Source of the DNA: Micromonospora andamanensis
Lineage (GTDB): Bacteria > Actinomycetota > Actinomycetes > Mycobacteriales > Micromonosporaceae
Reading direction: 5' to 3'
DNA: 64,000 bases
NCBI RefSeq assembly: GCF_016863495.1
Contig: NZ_BOOZ01000035.1
Location: 1-64,000, forward strand
Shown: piece by piece, positions 19,762 to 27,375 of the stretch
Numbering within the stretch: the stretch's first letter is position 1
Layout: each line of letters begins with the position of its first letter
Position numbers and translations under genes: made by a program
Notes under the pieces: model-generated
The model's input: the letters and a program-made list of their open reading frames with translations, nothing else
Database searches by the model: none
What the model was told of the DNA's origin: nothing

Positions 19762-20886
19762 TCAGGATGCGGTGGTGTTGCCGAGAACCTCGACGCGGGA
19801 AACCCGCTCGATTCGCCCACGTATCGCGATTCCCACGACCCGTACGTGTTGCCGGCGCCCGTGCGCGTCGACGAGCCGCTGGTAGAGCACATCCGGCAGG
19901 AACACCCGGACGGACCGTTCCGACGAGCCGTACACAGTGGAAATCGGGCCCCGCACAGTCGCCTGGCCGCCCTCGCCGATGTCCCGCCGCAGCCTGCTGA
20001 CCTGGCCCTCGACCGTGACCTCGCCGTCCGGAACGGCCACCTTGAGCTGTTCCGCCGCCGTGTGCAGCACCTCGATTCGGCGGGTGCTGAAACGGAACGA
20101 TCGAGCCGGCACGGAGGACGGGCGTTGCACAGCCCAGTTGAACCTGACGTCGTAGGGAACACCGTCGCGGCCGAGCTTGGCCAGTGCGTCACAGACGTTC
20201 GCCGACACGCCCTCACCGGTACGGCGGAGAAAGAGCTCAAGACTGAAGTCGCGCTGCGCCTCGCCCGAGGCGGCGAAGCATGCCCTCACCGCGCGGTGCA
20301 TCTGTAGGGATACCTGCCGGGCGAGTGGTGGAGCGGCGTTAGCGTCGGCGCGTGGAATGGCGAGCTGCGCCGCGATCGCCCAGCTTCCGGCACGTGGCGT
20401 GCCCAGTCGAACGGTGCGCGCGAAGTCGAACACACTTTCCGGTCGCCGGCCTTGCACCAGCATCGGCTGCTCATTCATCAGGGCGTAGGTCGAGGAGACG
20501 ACCAGCTCCCGTACTCCCGCCAACGCATCCACCGCGTTGAACAGGGGGATCGTCCCGGAGGGGCCGCTGGGTAGGAGCCGGAAGGAGAGCGTGTCCGCGC
20601 CGGTGGTGGCCAGATCGTCGAGGAGGAGCCGGATCGGGCGCTCCTCGACGGCCGCCACGGTGGTGAGGAGGTCGGTGACGCGACTCGGGTAGTCGCGCAG
20701 GTCCTGGTCACCGGGGACGAGCACCTGGAAGTCCCCGTCGGCCTCGTGCCGCGACCACAGGGTCGCCCGTTCGAGGCGCTGCTCTGGCGCCCAACCGGTC
20801 GACGACAGATAGCGGCTCAATGTTTCGGGTGTCAGGCTCGACGCGGTGTGCAGCTCGTCAGCGCTCAGGGCGACAGAGGGCATCAT
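19762..20886 (-). CDS. Uncharacterised protein of the DISARM-like operon
   Basis: A 374-aa protein I do not recognise. It has no signal peptide, membrane segment or obvious catalytic motif. The N-terminal third is acidic and helical with a segment RPIRLLLDDLATTGADTLSFRLLP; the middle (PLARQVSLQMHRAVRACFAASGE) may be a helical bundle; the C-terminal about 100 residues are beta-rich (GEVTVEGQVSRLRRD, VRVFLPDVLYQRLVD) and could be an OB- or SH3-like barrel. It starts at an ATGATG overlapping the stop of the DUF4365 gene, so the two are translated together and probably act as a pair. It may be a nucleic-acid-binding partner, but that is only a guess. The next gene downstream is the SNF2 helicase. 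Confidence 0.65.
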   Translation of the reverse strand: MMPSVALSADELHTASSLTPETLSRYLSSTGWAPEQRLERATLWSRHEADGDFQVLVPGDQDLRDYPSRVTDLLTTVAAVEERPIRLLLDDLATTGADTLSFRLLPSGPSGTIPLFNAVDALAGVRELVVSSTYALMNEQPMLVQGRRPESVFDFARTVRLGTPRAGSWAIAAQLAIPRADANAAPPLARQVSLQMHRAVRACFAASGEAQRDFSLELFLRRTGEGVSANVCDALAKLGRDGVPYDVRFNWAVQRPSSVPARSFRFSTRRIEVLHTAAEQLKVAVPDGEVTVEGQVSRLRRDIGEGGQATVRGPISTVYGSSERSVRVFLPDVLYQRLVDAHGRRQHVRVVGIAIRGRIERVSRVEVLGNTTAS

Positions 20887-21446
20887 GACGCAGGCACCCG
20901 TTGCGCCGGACGGGGTTCGAGAAGCGATTGCAGGCCCTTGACGGTCAGCAGGTTGCGCTTCGGCACCGGCACCGTGACGTGGCGCTGCGCGGCGTGGTCG
21001 AGCAACGGCGACTTCCGCAGCGACGCCCAGTATCCGCAGTGACTGAGTCGTAGGGATGTCTCGTCCGCCTGGGCATACTGACCGACGTCCGAAGGAACGA
21101 TGATCAGGAAGAGGTAGCGCGACACGGCGAACCCCTCACCTGCAAGATTGTTGTAGTGGCGCACATCCATGGGGTAGAGCCAGTCACTGTCTGTCCCTTT
21201 GGGACTGGACCAGGACTTGACCTGCGCCTCGATCTTCGGAAAGCGGACCGTGCCACGCGTGCCCGGGAAGTCGATGGAGAAGTCCACCCCGGTGTGGTCG
21301 ACGTCCTGCTGACCGGCGATCAGGCCGGCGGCGCTGGCCAGGACACGCACGAAGCTCTCGCCAAAATAACCTTGATGGTTGTACTTCCCGTAACTCATCC
21401 ACCTTGCCCCAGGCCCACACTGGACGCGCTCCGTGGGCGTAAACAT
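20883..21446 (-). CDS. DUF4365-type nuclease-like protein
   Basis: First gene of the leftward operon. The core NHQGYFGESFVRVLASAAGL, then VDHTGVDFSID and RFPKIEAQVKSWS, fits DUF4365, a domain proposed to have a PD-(D/E)XK nuclease fold: the Asp of GVD and the EAQVK give a D...ExK-type active site. The product is 187 aa from the ATG at 21446 (MFTPTERVQ). Other in-frame starts are 21398 (MSYGKYNHQ, just before the domain) and 21554 (MTGDNGKTK); Shine-Dalgarno support is weak for all of them, so the start is uncertain. The stop overlaps the next gene (ATGA). It is transcribed divergently from the nuclease-pseudokinase gene. Confidence 0.65.
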   Translation of the reverse strand: MFTPTERVQCGPGARWMSYGKYNHQGYFGESFVRVLASAAGLIAGQQDVDHTGVDFSIDFPGTRGTVRFPKIEAQVKSWSSPKGTDSDWLYPMDVRHYNNLAGEGFAVSRYLFLIIVPSDVGQYAQADETSLRLSHCGYWASLRKSPLLDHAAQRHVTVPVPKRNLLTVKGLQSLLEPRPAQRVPAS

Positions 21447-21506
21447 ACTTGCGGTCACCGTTGCTGAAAACCCCTCAGCTCGCCGAGATCGATCATCGTC
21501 CTCGCG

Positions 21507-21518
21507 GGTGACGTCACC
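21507..21518. promoter_or_regulatory. 12-bp perfect palindrome in the divergent promoter region
   Basis: ggtgacgtcacc is a perfect 12-bp dyad between the two divergent defence modules. If the DUF4365 gene starts at 21446 or 21398, it lies in non-coding DNA and could be an operator controlling both modules. If that gene starts at 21554, it would lie inside its 5' end. Confidence 0.35.
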
Positions 21519-21613
21519 ACGCCGGGGTTTTGTCTTGCCGTTGTCGCCGGTCATTTGGGATGCTCGCTGCCGTAGGCATCGACACCTGGCGACGACAGGG
21601 ACGTGATGGCGCG

Positions 21614-23047
21614 GTGACGCGGGCGGCATCGGGGGAACCGCCGATCCACTTCTTCGCGCATCAGGCACGGGCAGGAGCGACAGGTGCCCGCGAGGACTTC
21701 GAACAGATGATCGCGCTCCTGGTCGAGGCGGTACGCGGTGACGCCCGGCTCGTGTTCGCCAACGGTGGCGACTGGGGCATCGACGCGTTGGTCGGCGACC
21801 TCAACGGTCAGATCACGATCTGGCAGGCGAAGTACTTCCCGCACGGGGTCACACGGAACCATCGCCGGCAGATCGAGGATTCGTTCGCTTCGGCGGTACG
21901 CAACGCGCGTCAGCATGGTTACCAGATTCAGGAGTGGGTGCTCTGCGTACCGTCGAGCTTCGATCCGCAGATGGCCCAGTGGTGGGACAGCTGGGGCCCG
22001 ACACGGACGCGGCTCACCGGAGTGCGGCTGTTCCTGTGGGACGAGACGGCCTTGCGGAGTCAGCTCATGCAGCCCGCCGCACGATATGTTCGGCGCGCCT
22101 ATTACCACCCCTATCAGGACAGTGGCGATACAGACGAGCCGGAGCGCTCGCAGCCTGTCATGATCAGGACCGAGAGGCCCCGGCAGTACCGGGACCACGC
22201 TCAGGACTCCTGGCGTGGTGGTGACGAGCGCAGGATCGGCACGCACAGTTACCTACTGCACGGCGACGCCGTCGAACAGATCAGCAACGACCACTCGTGG
22301 AGTTGGCGGGAGGCGACCGCCGACCGGGTCCAGCACGACCCGCTCCGAGTCCGGATCCGCCAACTCCGCCTCATCCGGGACACTCCGGTGGCCCAGCGGC
22401 GCCGTGAGGAGATGCGCGCGCAGGGCCGCCTCCTACGCAAGCTGAACGGTGCAGCAGGGCTACCGTCGTTCGACAACCTGACCGAGGATGCTGCCTCCAC
22501 CACGCTGGTCACGGTGCTGCCGTCCGGGCCCACCTGGCGGCAGGCATTCGGCCCCACAGGTGCGCCGCTGGCCCGGTTCGCCGCTGCCGGCGTGCTCGGT
22601 GCCGCCGCCGATGTCTGTGCCGCCTTGACGGTGCTGCACGGGGAAGGGGCAAGTCACCGGGCGCTCGGTCCCGACAGCATCGTGCTCTGCGGGCGTACGA
22701 GGCGCGCGACGCTGGTTGACGGCGGTCTGGCCGCTCTCACGCCCCAGCCAGGCGAGGGCGTTCCCGGCTACCGCGCACCGGAGCAGCACCGGGGCAACGG
22801 ATCCGCCGCTCCAGTCGACGTCTACCAGCTGGCGGCGCTGGTCTATCACACGATGACCGGCCATCCGCCATCGCCGCACGCAACGCCGCCGATCCGGACC
22901 ACTCTGCCCGAGCTGCCCGATCACATCGACGATCTGCTATTGCGCTGCCTAGATCCGGACCCGTCCCGCCGTTCCACCGAGACACGTGCCCTCGCGGGTG
23001 CCTTCCGCGAGGGACGTCGGCTGCTGTCCCAGGGAGGCACGCCCTGA
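21614..23047 (+). CDS. Mrr-like nuclease domain fused to a degenerate Ser/Thr kinase
   Basis: A 477-aa protein from a GTG at 21614 (VTRAASGEPPIHFF), with aggga about 11 nt upstream; an ATG at 21560 is an alternative. Residues about 10-110 look like a PD-(D/E)XK restriction fold: EDFEQM, then GDWGIDALVGDLNGQ and IWQAKYF, giving D...QxK. Residues about 210-470 have protein-kinase layout but with lost catalysis: the VAIK lysine strand reads RVRIRQL, the HRD loop is HRALGPDSIVL (Asp to Ala) near 347, and DFG is DGG near 368, while YRAPEQ and DVYQLAALVYHTMTG are conserved. This predicts a pseudokinase, perhaps a sensor or scaffold controlling the nuclease. Its stop overlaps the probable start of the helicase gene (CTGA), so it is the first gene of a rightward operon. 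Confidence 0.75.
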   Translation: MTRAASGEPPIHFFAHQARAGATGAREDFEQMIALLVEAVRGDARLVFANGGDWGIDALVGDLNGQITIWQAKYFPHGVTRNHRRQIEDSFASAVRNARQHGYQIQEWVLCVPSSFDPQMAQWWDSWGPTRTRLTGVRLFLWDETALRSQLMQPAARYVRRAYYHPYQDSGDTDEPERSQPVMIRTERPRQYRDHAQDSWRGGDERRIGTHSYLLHGDAVEQISNDHSWSWREATADRVQHDPLRVRIRQLRLIRDTPVAQRRREEMRAQGRLLRKLNGAAGLPSFDNLTEDAASTTLVTVLPSGPTWRQAFGPTGAPLARFAAAGVLGAAADVCAALTVLHGEGASHRALGPDSIVLCGRTRRATLVDGGLAALTPQPGEGVPGYRAPEQHRGNGSAAPVDVYQLAALVYHTMTGHPPSPHATPPIRTTLPELPDHIDDLLLRCLDPDPSRRSTETRALAGAFREGRRLLSQGGTP

Positions 23048-25968
23048 CCGTCGCGTCCCTGATCCTGCCTGGCCCGGTCGCGGTCGTACCATCCGGCAAG
23101 GCCATCGATCAACTGGCCCAGGGTGGCTTGCGGGACCCCTCGGTGCTGATCAACGAGTTCGGCAGGTTGGCGTCGTCGAACGCGCTGCCGGCCCGGGTCG
23201 AGCCGGACCGCTCCCGACTGGTCGTCTACGGCGAGCGCTGGGCAGCCTGGCTCTACCCCACCAACCACGGTGACGCGTACCAGCTCGGACACGTCGCACC
23301 GCTCTCCTTCAAGGACCAGGAACGCCTTCTCAAGGCGGCGCTGGTCCTCAGCGGTACGAGGGGCTGGTGGGCCTACCACCACGTCCGGGACGTGCCGCAG
23401 CGGTCGTCGTCACACTGGCCGCTGCTCTGCCGGGCCTGGGCTGATCTCGCCGTCCCCCGTCCGGGCGTGACACCACCGATGCCAGCACATCATGTCGAGT
23501 ATCTCGACCTGCTCACCGAGGTCATTGAGGCAACCCGGGATATCGAGATCGCGCGGCAACGCCGGGAGCCGGCCCTGCCGTACCGGAAGCTGGCCAGCAC
23601 CCGTGAGGAGCGGTACTCCGCCCGCGGCGTCTACGCCTTCCACCTGCTCCGTGACGCCACCGTAGGCCGAGGTGCGCTGGTCTTCGTCACCGATCAACCC
23701 GACTTGCGCGGCCGGGTGCTGCGGATCAAGGACCGGGAGATCACCGTAAGATTCGACGACACCGTCGACTACGCCCGCATCCCCCAGCAAGGTGCGTTGC
23801 AGGTGCTGCCCAGCGACCGGGTCTACCGCGCGCAGCTCGACGCGGTGGAGACTCTCCGGGAACAACGTGGCACCCAGCCCCACCTGCTCACCCAGTTGGT
23901 CGACCAGCGTCTCGCGCCGTACCGGCCGGACTCCGATGCGCAGCCACGCGAGACGCTCGACCCGGCGCAGCTGCATGCCTTCCGCACTGCCCTGACCGTG
24001 CCCGATCTGCTGTTGGTGCTTGGACCGCCCGGCACCGGGAAGACCCGCACCATCACCGAAATCGCCGCCGGGTGCGCCGAACGTGGGCAGCGGGTATTGG
24101 TCACCTCCCACACCAACCGCGCCGTCGACAACGTGCTCGAACGACTACCGCCGGATGTCCGGGCGGTCCGGGTCGGTAACGAGGACACAATGACCGCGCA
24201 AGCACGCGGGTTCATGGTGGAGACGCAGGTCGAAGCATTACGGCAGGAGATTCTCGCGGCAACCGCAGGTACGGCTTCCCGCCTGGCTACCTTCACCGGC
24301 ACCGATGACCAGGCTGGGCGGTGGCTCGGGTACCTGGCCGCGCGGCTAGCGGAGGCCCAGGGCGCGAACCGGGACGTCCAGTTCCGCACCGCCGAGCTGG
24401 CAGCCGCGGTCGAGCGGGCGATCGCACCCTTCGCCGCACAGCTCGCTGCCGCCGACCAGCGAGCACGGGAGTCACGTGAGAGTGTGGTACCGCTCGCCGA
24501 AAGGCACCGCCACCATGAACGGCAGGCCGAGACGGCACGGCGGCGAGCCGCCTCAGGAGTGCCGGCCTTCTTCTTCCGCTGGCTCGCCGACCGCCGAGAA
24601 CGGCATCTCGCCGCGATCTCCGAGCAGCTCAACGCCGCGCGGACGGCAATGCGACTGGCCGAGGAGTCGTATGCTGCGGTTCGTGCCCGAGCCGACGCGC
24701 TGGTCGCCGCCGACCCGGGAGTTCGGGCAATCACCAGTGCCCGCGACGGTGCTTCCAAGATGTATGAGAAGGCGCTCGGCGAGGCCACTCGGGCAGTGGA
24801 AGCAGCGCGCGAGGTGCTGCGCCCAGCGGTCGCAGTGCCCGGTGGGGTGCCTGACGATCTGGCCGGCTGGACGCGGTTATACGAGGAGCTGATGTCGGCG
24901 GCAGCCCTGGCCCGCAATCGGGCCGGGCTACTCGCGCAGTGGCGTGAGCAGGTGGCCGTCGCCGAGCAGGACCTGCATCGAGAGCTGGTCCGGTACGCGG
25001 ATGTGGTGGCGGCCACCTGCATTGGCACCGCCACCACCACCCTGCTGGCCGAGTTGGAATTCGATGTGGCGATCGTCGACGAGGCCGGGCAGATCTCGAC
25101 GCCGAACCTGTTGGTGCCGCTGGTACGGGCCCGCCGAGCGGTGCTGGTCGGCGACCACAATCAACTGCCACCCTTCCTCGACGACGAGGTACGCAGCTGG
25201 GCCGACAGCATCGCCTCCGATAGGCCCCCTGAGGTCGCGACACTGGTCGCTGACGTGCTGCGGCGCAGCGCCTTCGAACGGCTGTATCCCCGGTTGGCAG
25301 ACACCAACCGGGTCATGTTGCGGGTGCAGCGACGCATGCCGGCGGAGCTGGCCCAGTTCGTGTCGAACACCTTCTACCGCGGACTATTGGAGACCGATCA
25401 TCCCGGCGGTCCGCCCGACCCTGTGTTCAGCGCGCCACTGGCGATGATCGACACGTCGGACCAGCCAGCGACGCGGCGGAGGGAGCAGCCCGACCGCTCG
25501 GTGGATGGGCTGGGACGGCCCGGCTACGTCAACGAGCTGGAGGCCCGGCTGATCGTCCAGCTGTTGGGCCGGAACGCCACACGATACGCCGACTGGGCGG
25601 TCATCGTCCCGTATCGGGCACAGGCGGAGCTGATCACTCAGCTACTCAGAAGGGAGCTTGGTGACGCCGGGGTGGCCGACAACGTGGGCACCGTCGACTC
25701 GTTCCAAGGCGGTGAACGGGATCTGATCGTCTACGGGTTCACCCGCAGCAACCACGGAGGCCAGATCGGCTTTCTCACCGAACTCCGACGCCTCAACGTG
25801 GCAATCACCCGACCCCGGCGTCAACTCGTCCTGGTGGGCGATACGACTACCTTGCGTGCCGCACGGGACCCGGGATTCGCCGCGTTGATCCAATCGTTGA
25901 TCGCCCATCTCGACGCGGTGGGTGACCGCCGACCCTCCCGGGAGATCGAGGGGGTGCTCAATGACTGA
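23044..25968 (+). CDS. SF1 helicase, UPF1/DNA2-like (AAA_11/AAA_12), probable CTG start
   Basis: A SF1B helicase of about 974 aa. Walker A is LGPPGTGKTRT, followed by TSHTNRAVDNVLERL; Walker B is DVAIVDEAGQ, then VGDHNQLPPF; the C-terminal lobe has NVGTVDSFQGGERD and LNVAITRPRRQ. A long helical, probably coiled-coil insert lies between the two Walker motifs. The N-terminal 250 residues are an unassigned domain. The first conventional start in frame is a TTG at 23128 with no good ribosome site, whereas a CTG at 23044 has aggaggg-like agggagg 6 nt upstream and overlaps the preceding stop (CTGA). That makes CTG the better start. Such helicases act on RNA or DNA; here the partner is the nuclease-pseudokinase encoded just upstream. 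Confidence 0.8.
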   Translation: MTVASLILPGPVAVVPSGKAIDQLAQGGLRDPSVLINEFGRLASSNALPARVEPDRSRLVVYGERWAAWLYPTNHGDAYQLGHVAPLSFKDQERLLKAALVLSGTRGWWAYHHVRDVPQRSSSHWPLLCRAWADLAVPRPGVTPPMPAHHVEYLDLLTEVIEATRDIEIARQRREPALPYRKLASTREERYSARGVYAFHLLRDATVGRGALVFVTDQPDLRGRVLRIKDREITVRFDDTVDYARIPQQGALQVLPSDRVYRAQLDAVETLREQRGTQPHLLTQLVDQRLAPYRPDSDAQPRETLDPAQLHAFRTALTVPDLLLVLGPPGTGKTRTITEIAAGCAERGQRVLVTSHTNRAVDNVLERLPPDVRAVRVGNEDTMTAQARGFMVETQVEALRQEILAATAGTASRLATFTGTDDQAGRWLGYLAARLAEAQGANRDVQFRTAELAAAVERAIAPFAAQLAAADQRARESRESVVPLAERHRHHERQAETARRRAASGVPAFFFRWLADRRERHLAAISEQLNAARTAMRLAEESYAAVRARADALVAADPGVRAITSARDGASKMYEKALGEATRAVEAAREVLRPAVAVPGGVPDDLAGWTRLYEELMSAAALARNRAGLLAQWREQVAVAEQDLHRELVRYADVVAATCIGTATTTLLAELEFDVAIVDEAGQISTPNLLVPLVRARRAVLVGDHNQLPPFLDDEVRSWADSIASDRPPEVATLVADVLRRSAFERLYPRLADTNRVMLRVQRRMPAELAQFVSNTFYRGLLETDHPGGPPDPVFSAPLAMIDTSDQPATRRREQPDRSVDGLGRPGYVNELEARLIVQLLGRNATRYADWAVIVPYRAQAELITQLLRRELGDAGVADNVGTVDSFQGGERDLIVYGFTRSNHGGQIGFLTELRRLNVAITRPRRQLVLVGDTTTLRAARDPGFAALIQSLIAHLDAVGDRRPSREIEGVLND

Positions 25969-26020
25969 CGGAGCAGCATCCACGCTGACGATCAGCACGG
26001 TAAGCGGGACGTTCTCGTGA
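25961..26020 (+). CDS. 19-codon micro-ORF bridging two defence genes (candidate)
   Basis: ATG at 25961 to TGA at 26018-26020 would encode MTDGAASTLTISTVSGTFS. The start lies inside the last codons of the helicase, with gaggggg 6 nt upstream, and the stop overlaps the GTG start of the next gene as GTGA. It may be a small protein, a coupling peptide that carries ribosomes across the 48-nt gap, or the remnant of a frameshifted N-terminus of the downstream gene. Only its position and ribosome site support it. Confidence 0.4.
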   Translation: MTDGAASTLTISTVSGTFS

Positions 26021-27180
26021 CCCGGGTCATTTACCCCGCCCAACGAGCCATCGAGCACGCAGTCACCGTGCCAGGGGTGCGCCCGGCGCGGCTCTTCCCC
26101 GTGCTCTGGCCGCTCTGGCAGGTCGAGACAGCTGCACAGGTATACGACGAGCAGGCATACGAGGTGATCGATCGCTTCCTGGTGCGGGGCATCCTGGAAG
26201 CCGGGCTGCACCGATCGGCGGACCTGGCAGCCTTCTACGGTCTACCCACCTCACTCGTGGAACGCTGCCTGGCATTCCTCACTCTCATCGGCCACGTCCG
26301 CAACACCGAGGGGCTGGTAACGCTTACCCCGCTCGGGGAAAGCTCCGCCCGGGCCGACGTCCGCTACGTTCCGAAGGAAAGCCGCCAGCAGCTTCTCGTC
26401 GAACGCTTCACCGCCCGCCCGCTCCCCCGCAGCCACTACCAAGGTTCGCTGAGCCTGCTGCCCACACCCCACGTGCCCGCTGAACGGGTCAGCGACGGAT
26501 CACGTTTCGCTCCGCTCTTCTCGTCCTCGACCTTCCGGCCTGAGATCGTCACGCAGCTCGGAGAGCGACCGGACCGATTCGACTTCAACCTGCCGAAGCA
26601 ACTGCGGAATCTGCGCGTGCTCGGGCACCAGGACGCCTACCTGCCGGCCTACCTCATCGAGGACGCCGACGGTCGGCTGCTGGCCTACAGCGGGGTGCAC
26701 GGCGAACGAGACACCTTCCTGGAGTCACTGTGTGACCGGGTCCCGCTAATCAGGACGCTGATCGCAGCCGAGCCGTCGCAGGACCCGCGAGAGATCTGGA
26801 CCAATTGGCTCGCGGACGGCAAACGAAAGGGCACCCTACGGCAGCTGCCCAGCGGTGTCTGGCGCGCAACCCTCGTTGCGGACAGCTTCGGTGGCACACC
26901 AAAGATGCCACTCAGTCGAATCGGGTCGTACCAGCTACGCAAGCGGCACTTCGTGCAGATCTGGACCGACGACGCAAAGCTACGACGGCAGGCAGCACTG
27001 CGACGGGCTCTGGCCATGACGCAACTCCGCGATGTCCGTACCAGAGCCGACCTCACCGGCCGGCTGAGGACGGTGGCCGAACAACTCGAGGTGACCACAC
27101 CCACCCTCGACGAGCTGCACCGGTACGCAAAGAAGGAGCAGTTGCACCGGTACCTCGTCCACTTCGATGCACTGGAGTAG
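26017..27180 (+). CDS. Winged-helix protein of unknown function, third gene of the nuclease-pseudokinase module
   Basis: A 387-aa soluble protein from a GTG at 26017. Residues about 20-110 (ARLFPVLWPLWQVETAAQVYDEQAYEVIDRFL in outline, then LAAFYGLPTSLVERCLAFLTLIGHV and LVTLTPLGESSA) have the helix pattern and wing of a winged-helix DNA-binding domain. A short block VPKESRQQLLVERFTARPL follows, and the rest is a mixed alpha/beta region ending in a basic helical tail (LRRQAALRRALAMTQLRD, YAKKEQLHRYLVHF). I do not recognise the family. It may be the DNA-binding or sensing subunit of the module. It is co-transcribed with the helicase through the micro-ORF at 25961-26020 and is followed by the recombinase gene. 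Confidence 0.7.
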   Translation: MTRVIYPAQRAIEHAVTVPGVRPARLFPVLWPLWQVETAAQVYDEQAYEVIDRFLVRGILEAGLHRSADLAAFYGLPTSLVERCLAFLTLIGHVRNTEGLVTLTPLGESSARADVRYVPKESRQQLLVERFTARPLPRSHYQGSLSLLPTPHVPAERVSDGSRFAPLFSSSTFRPEIVTQLGERPDRFDFNLPKQLRNLRVLGHQDAYLPAYLIEDADGRLLAYSGVHGERDTFLESLCDRVPLIRTLIAAEPSQDPREIWTNWLADGKRKGTLRQLPSGVWRATLVADSFGGTPKMPLSRIGSYQLRKRHFVQIWTDDAKLRRQAALRRALAMTQLRDVRTRADLTGRLRTVAEQLEVTTPTLDELHRYAKKEQLHRYLVHFDALE

Positions 27181-27375
27181 CTGCGGCTCTGGTTGGCGCA
27201 TGTGCGACGAAGATGCCGCAGTCCCCCGCTCCCGTGTGGCGAAGCCTGCCAGGCTCCGGTTCACGCCGGTTTGGCTCCGACAGGCCGATCAATGCCGCTG
27301 CCACCCAACCGGCCGGAAGTTGGGGCCTGGTGGAGACGGACCTCCTGTGCGGCTCCACCACGAGGAATCTTCGGT

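Noticed and set aside
1131-21446. BREX, Dnd or Dpd identity for the leftward operon
   Set aside because: No PglZ, BrxL, DndA-E, DpdA or other hallmark proteins are present; the SNF2-methylase-DUF1998 set fits DISARM better.
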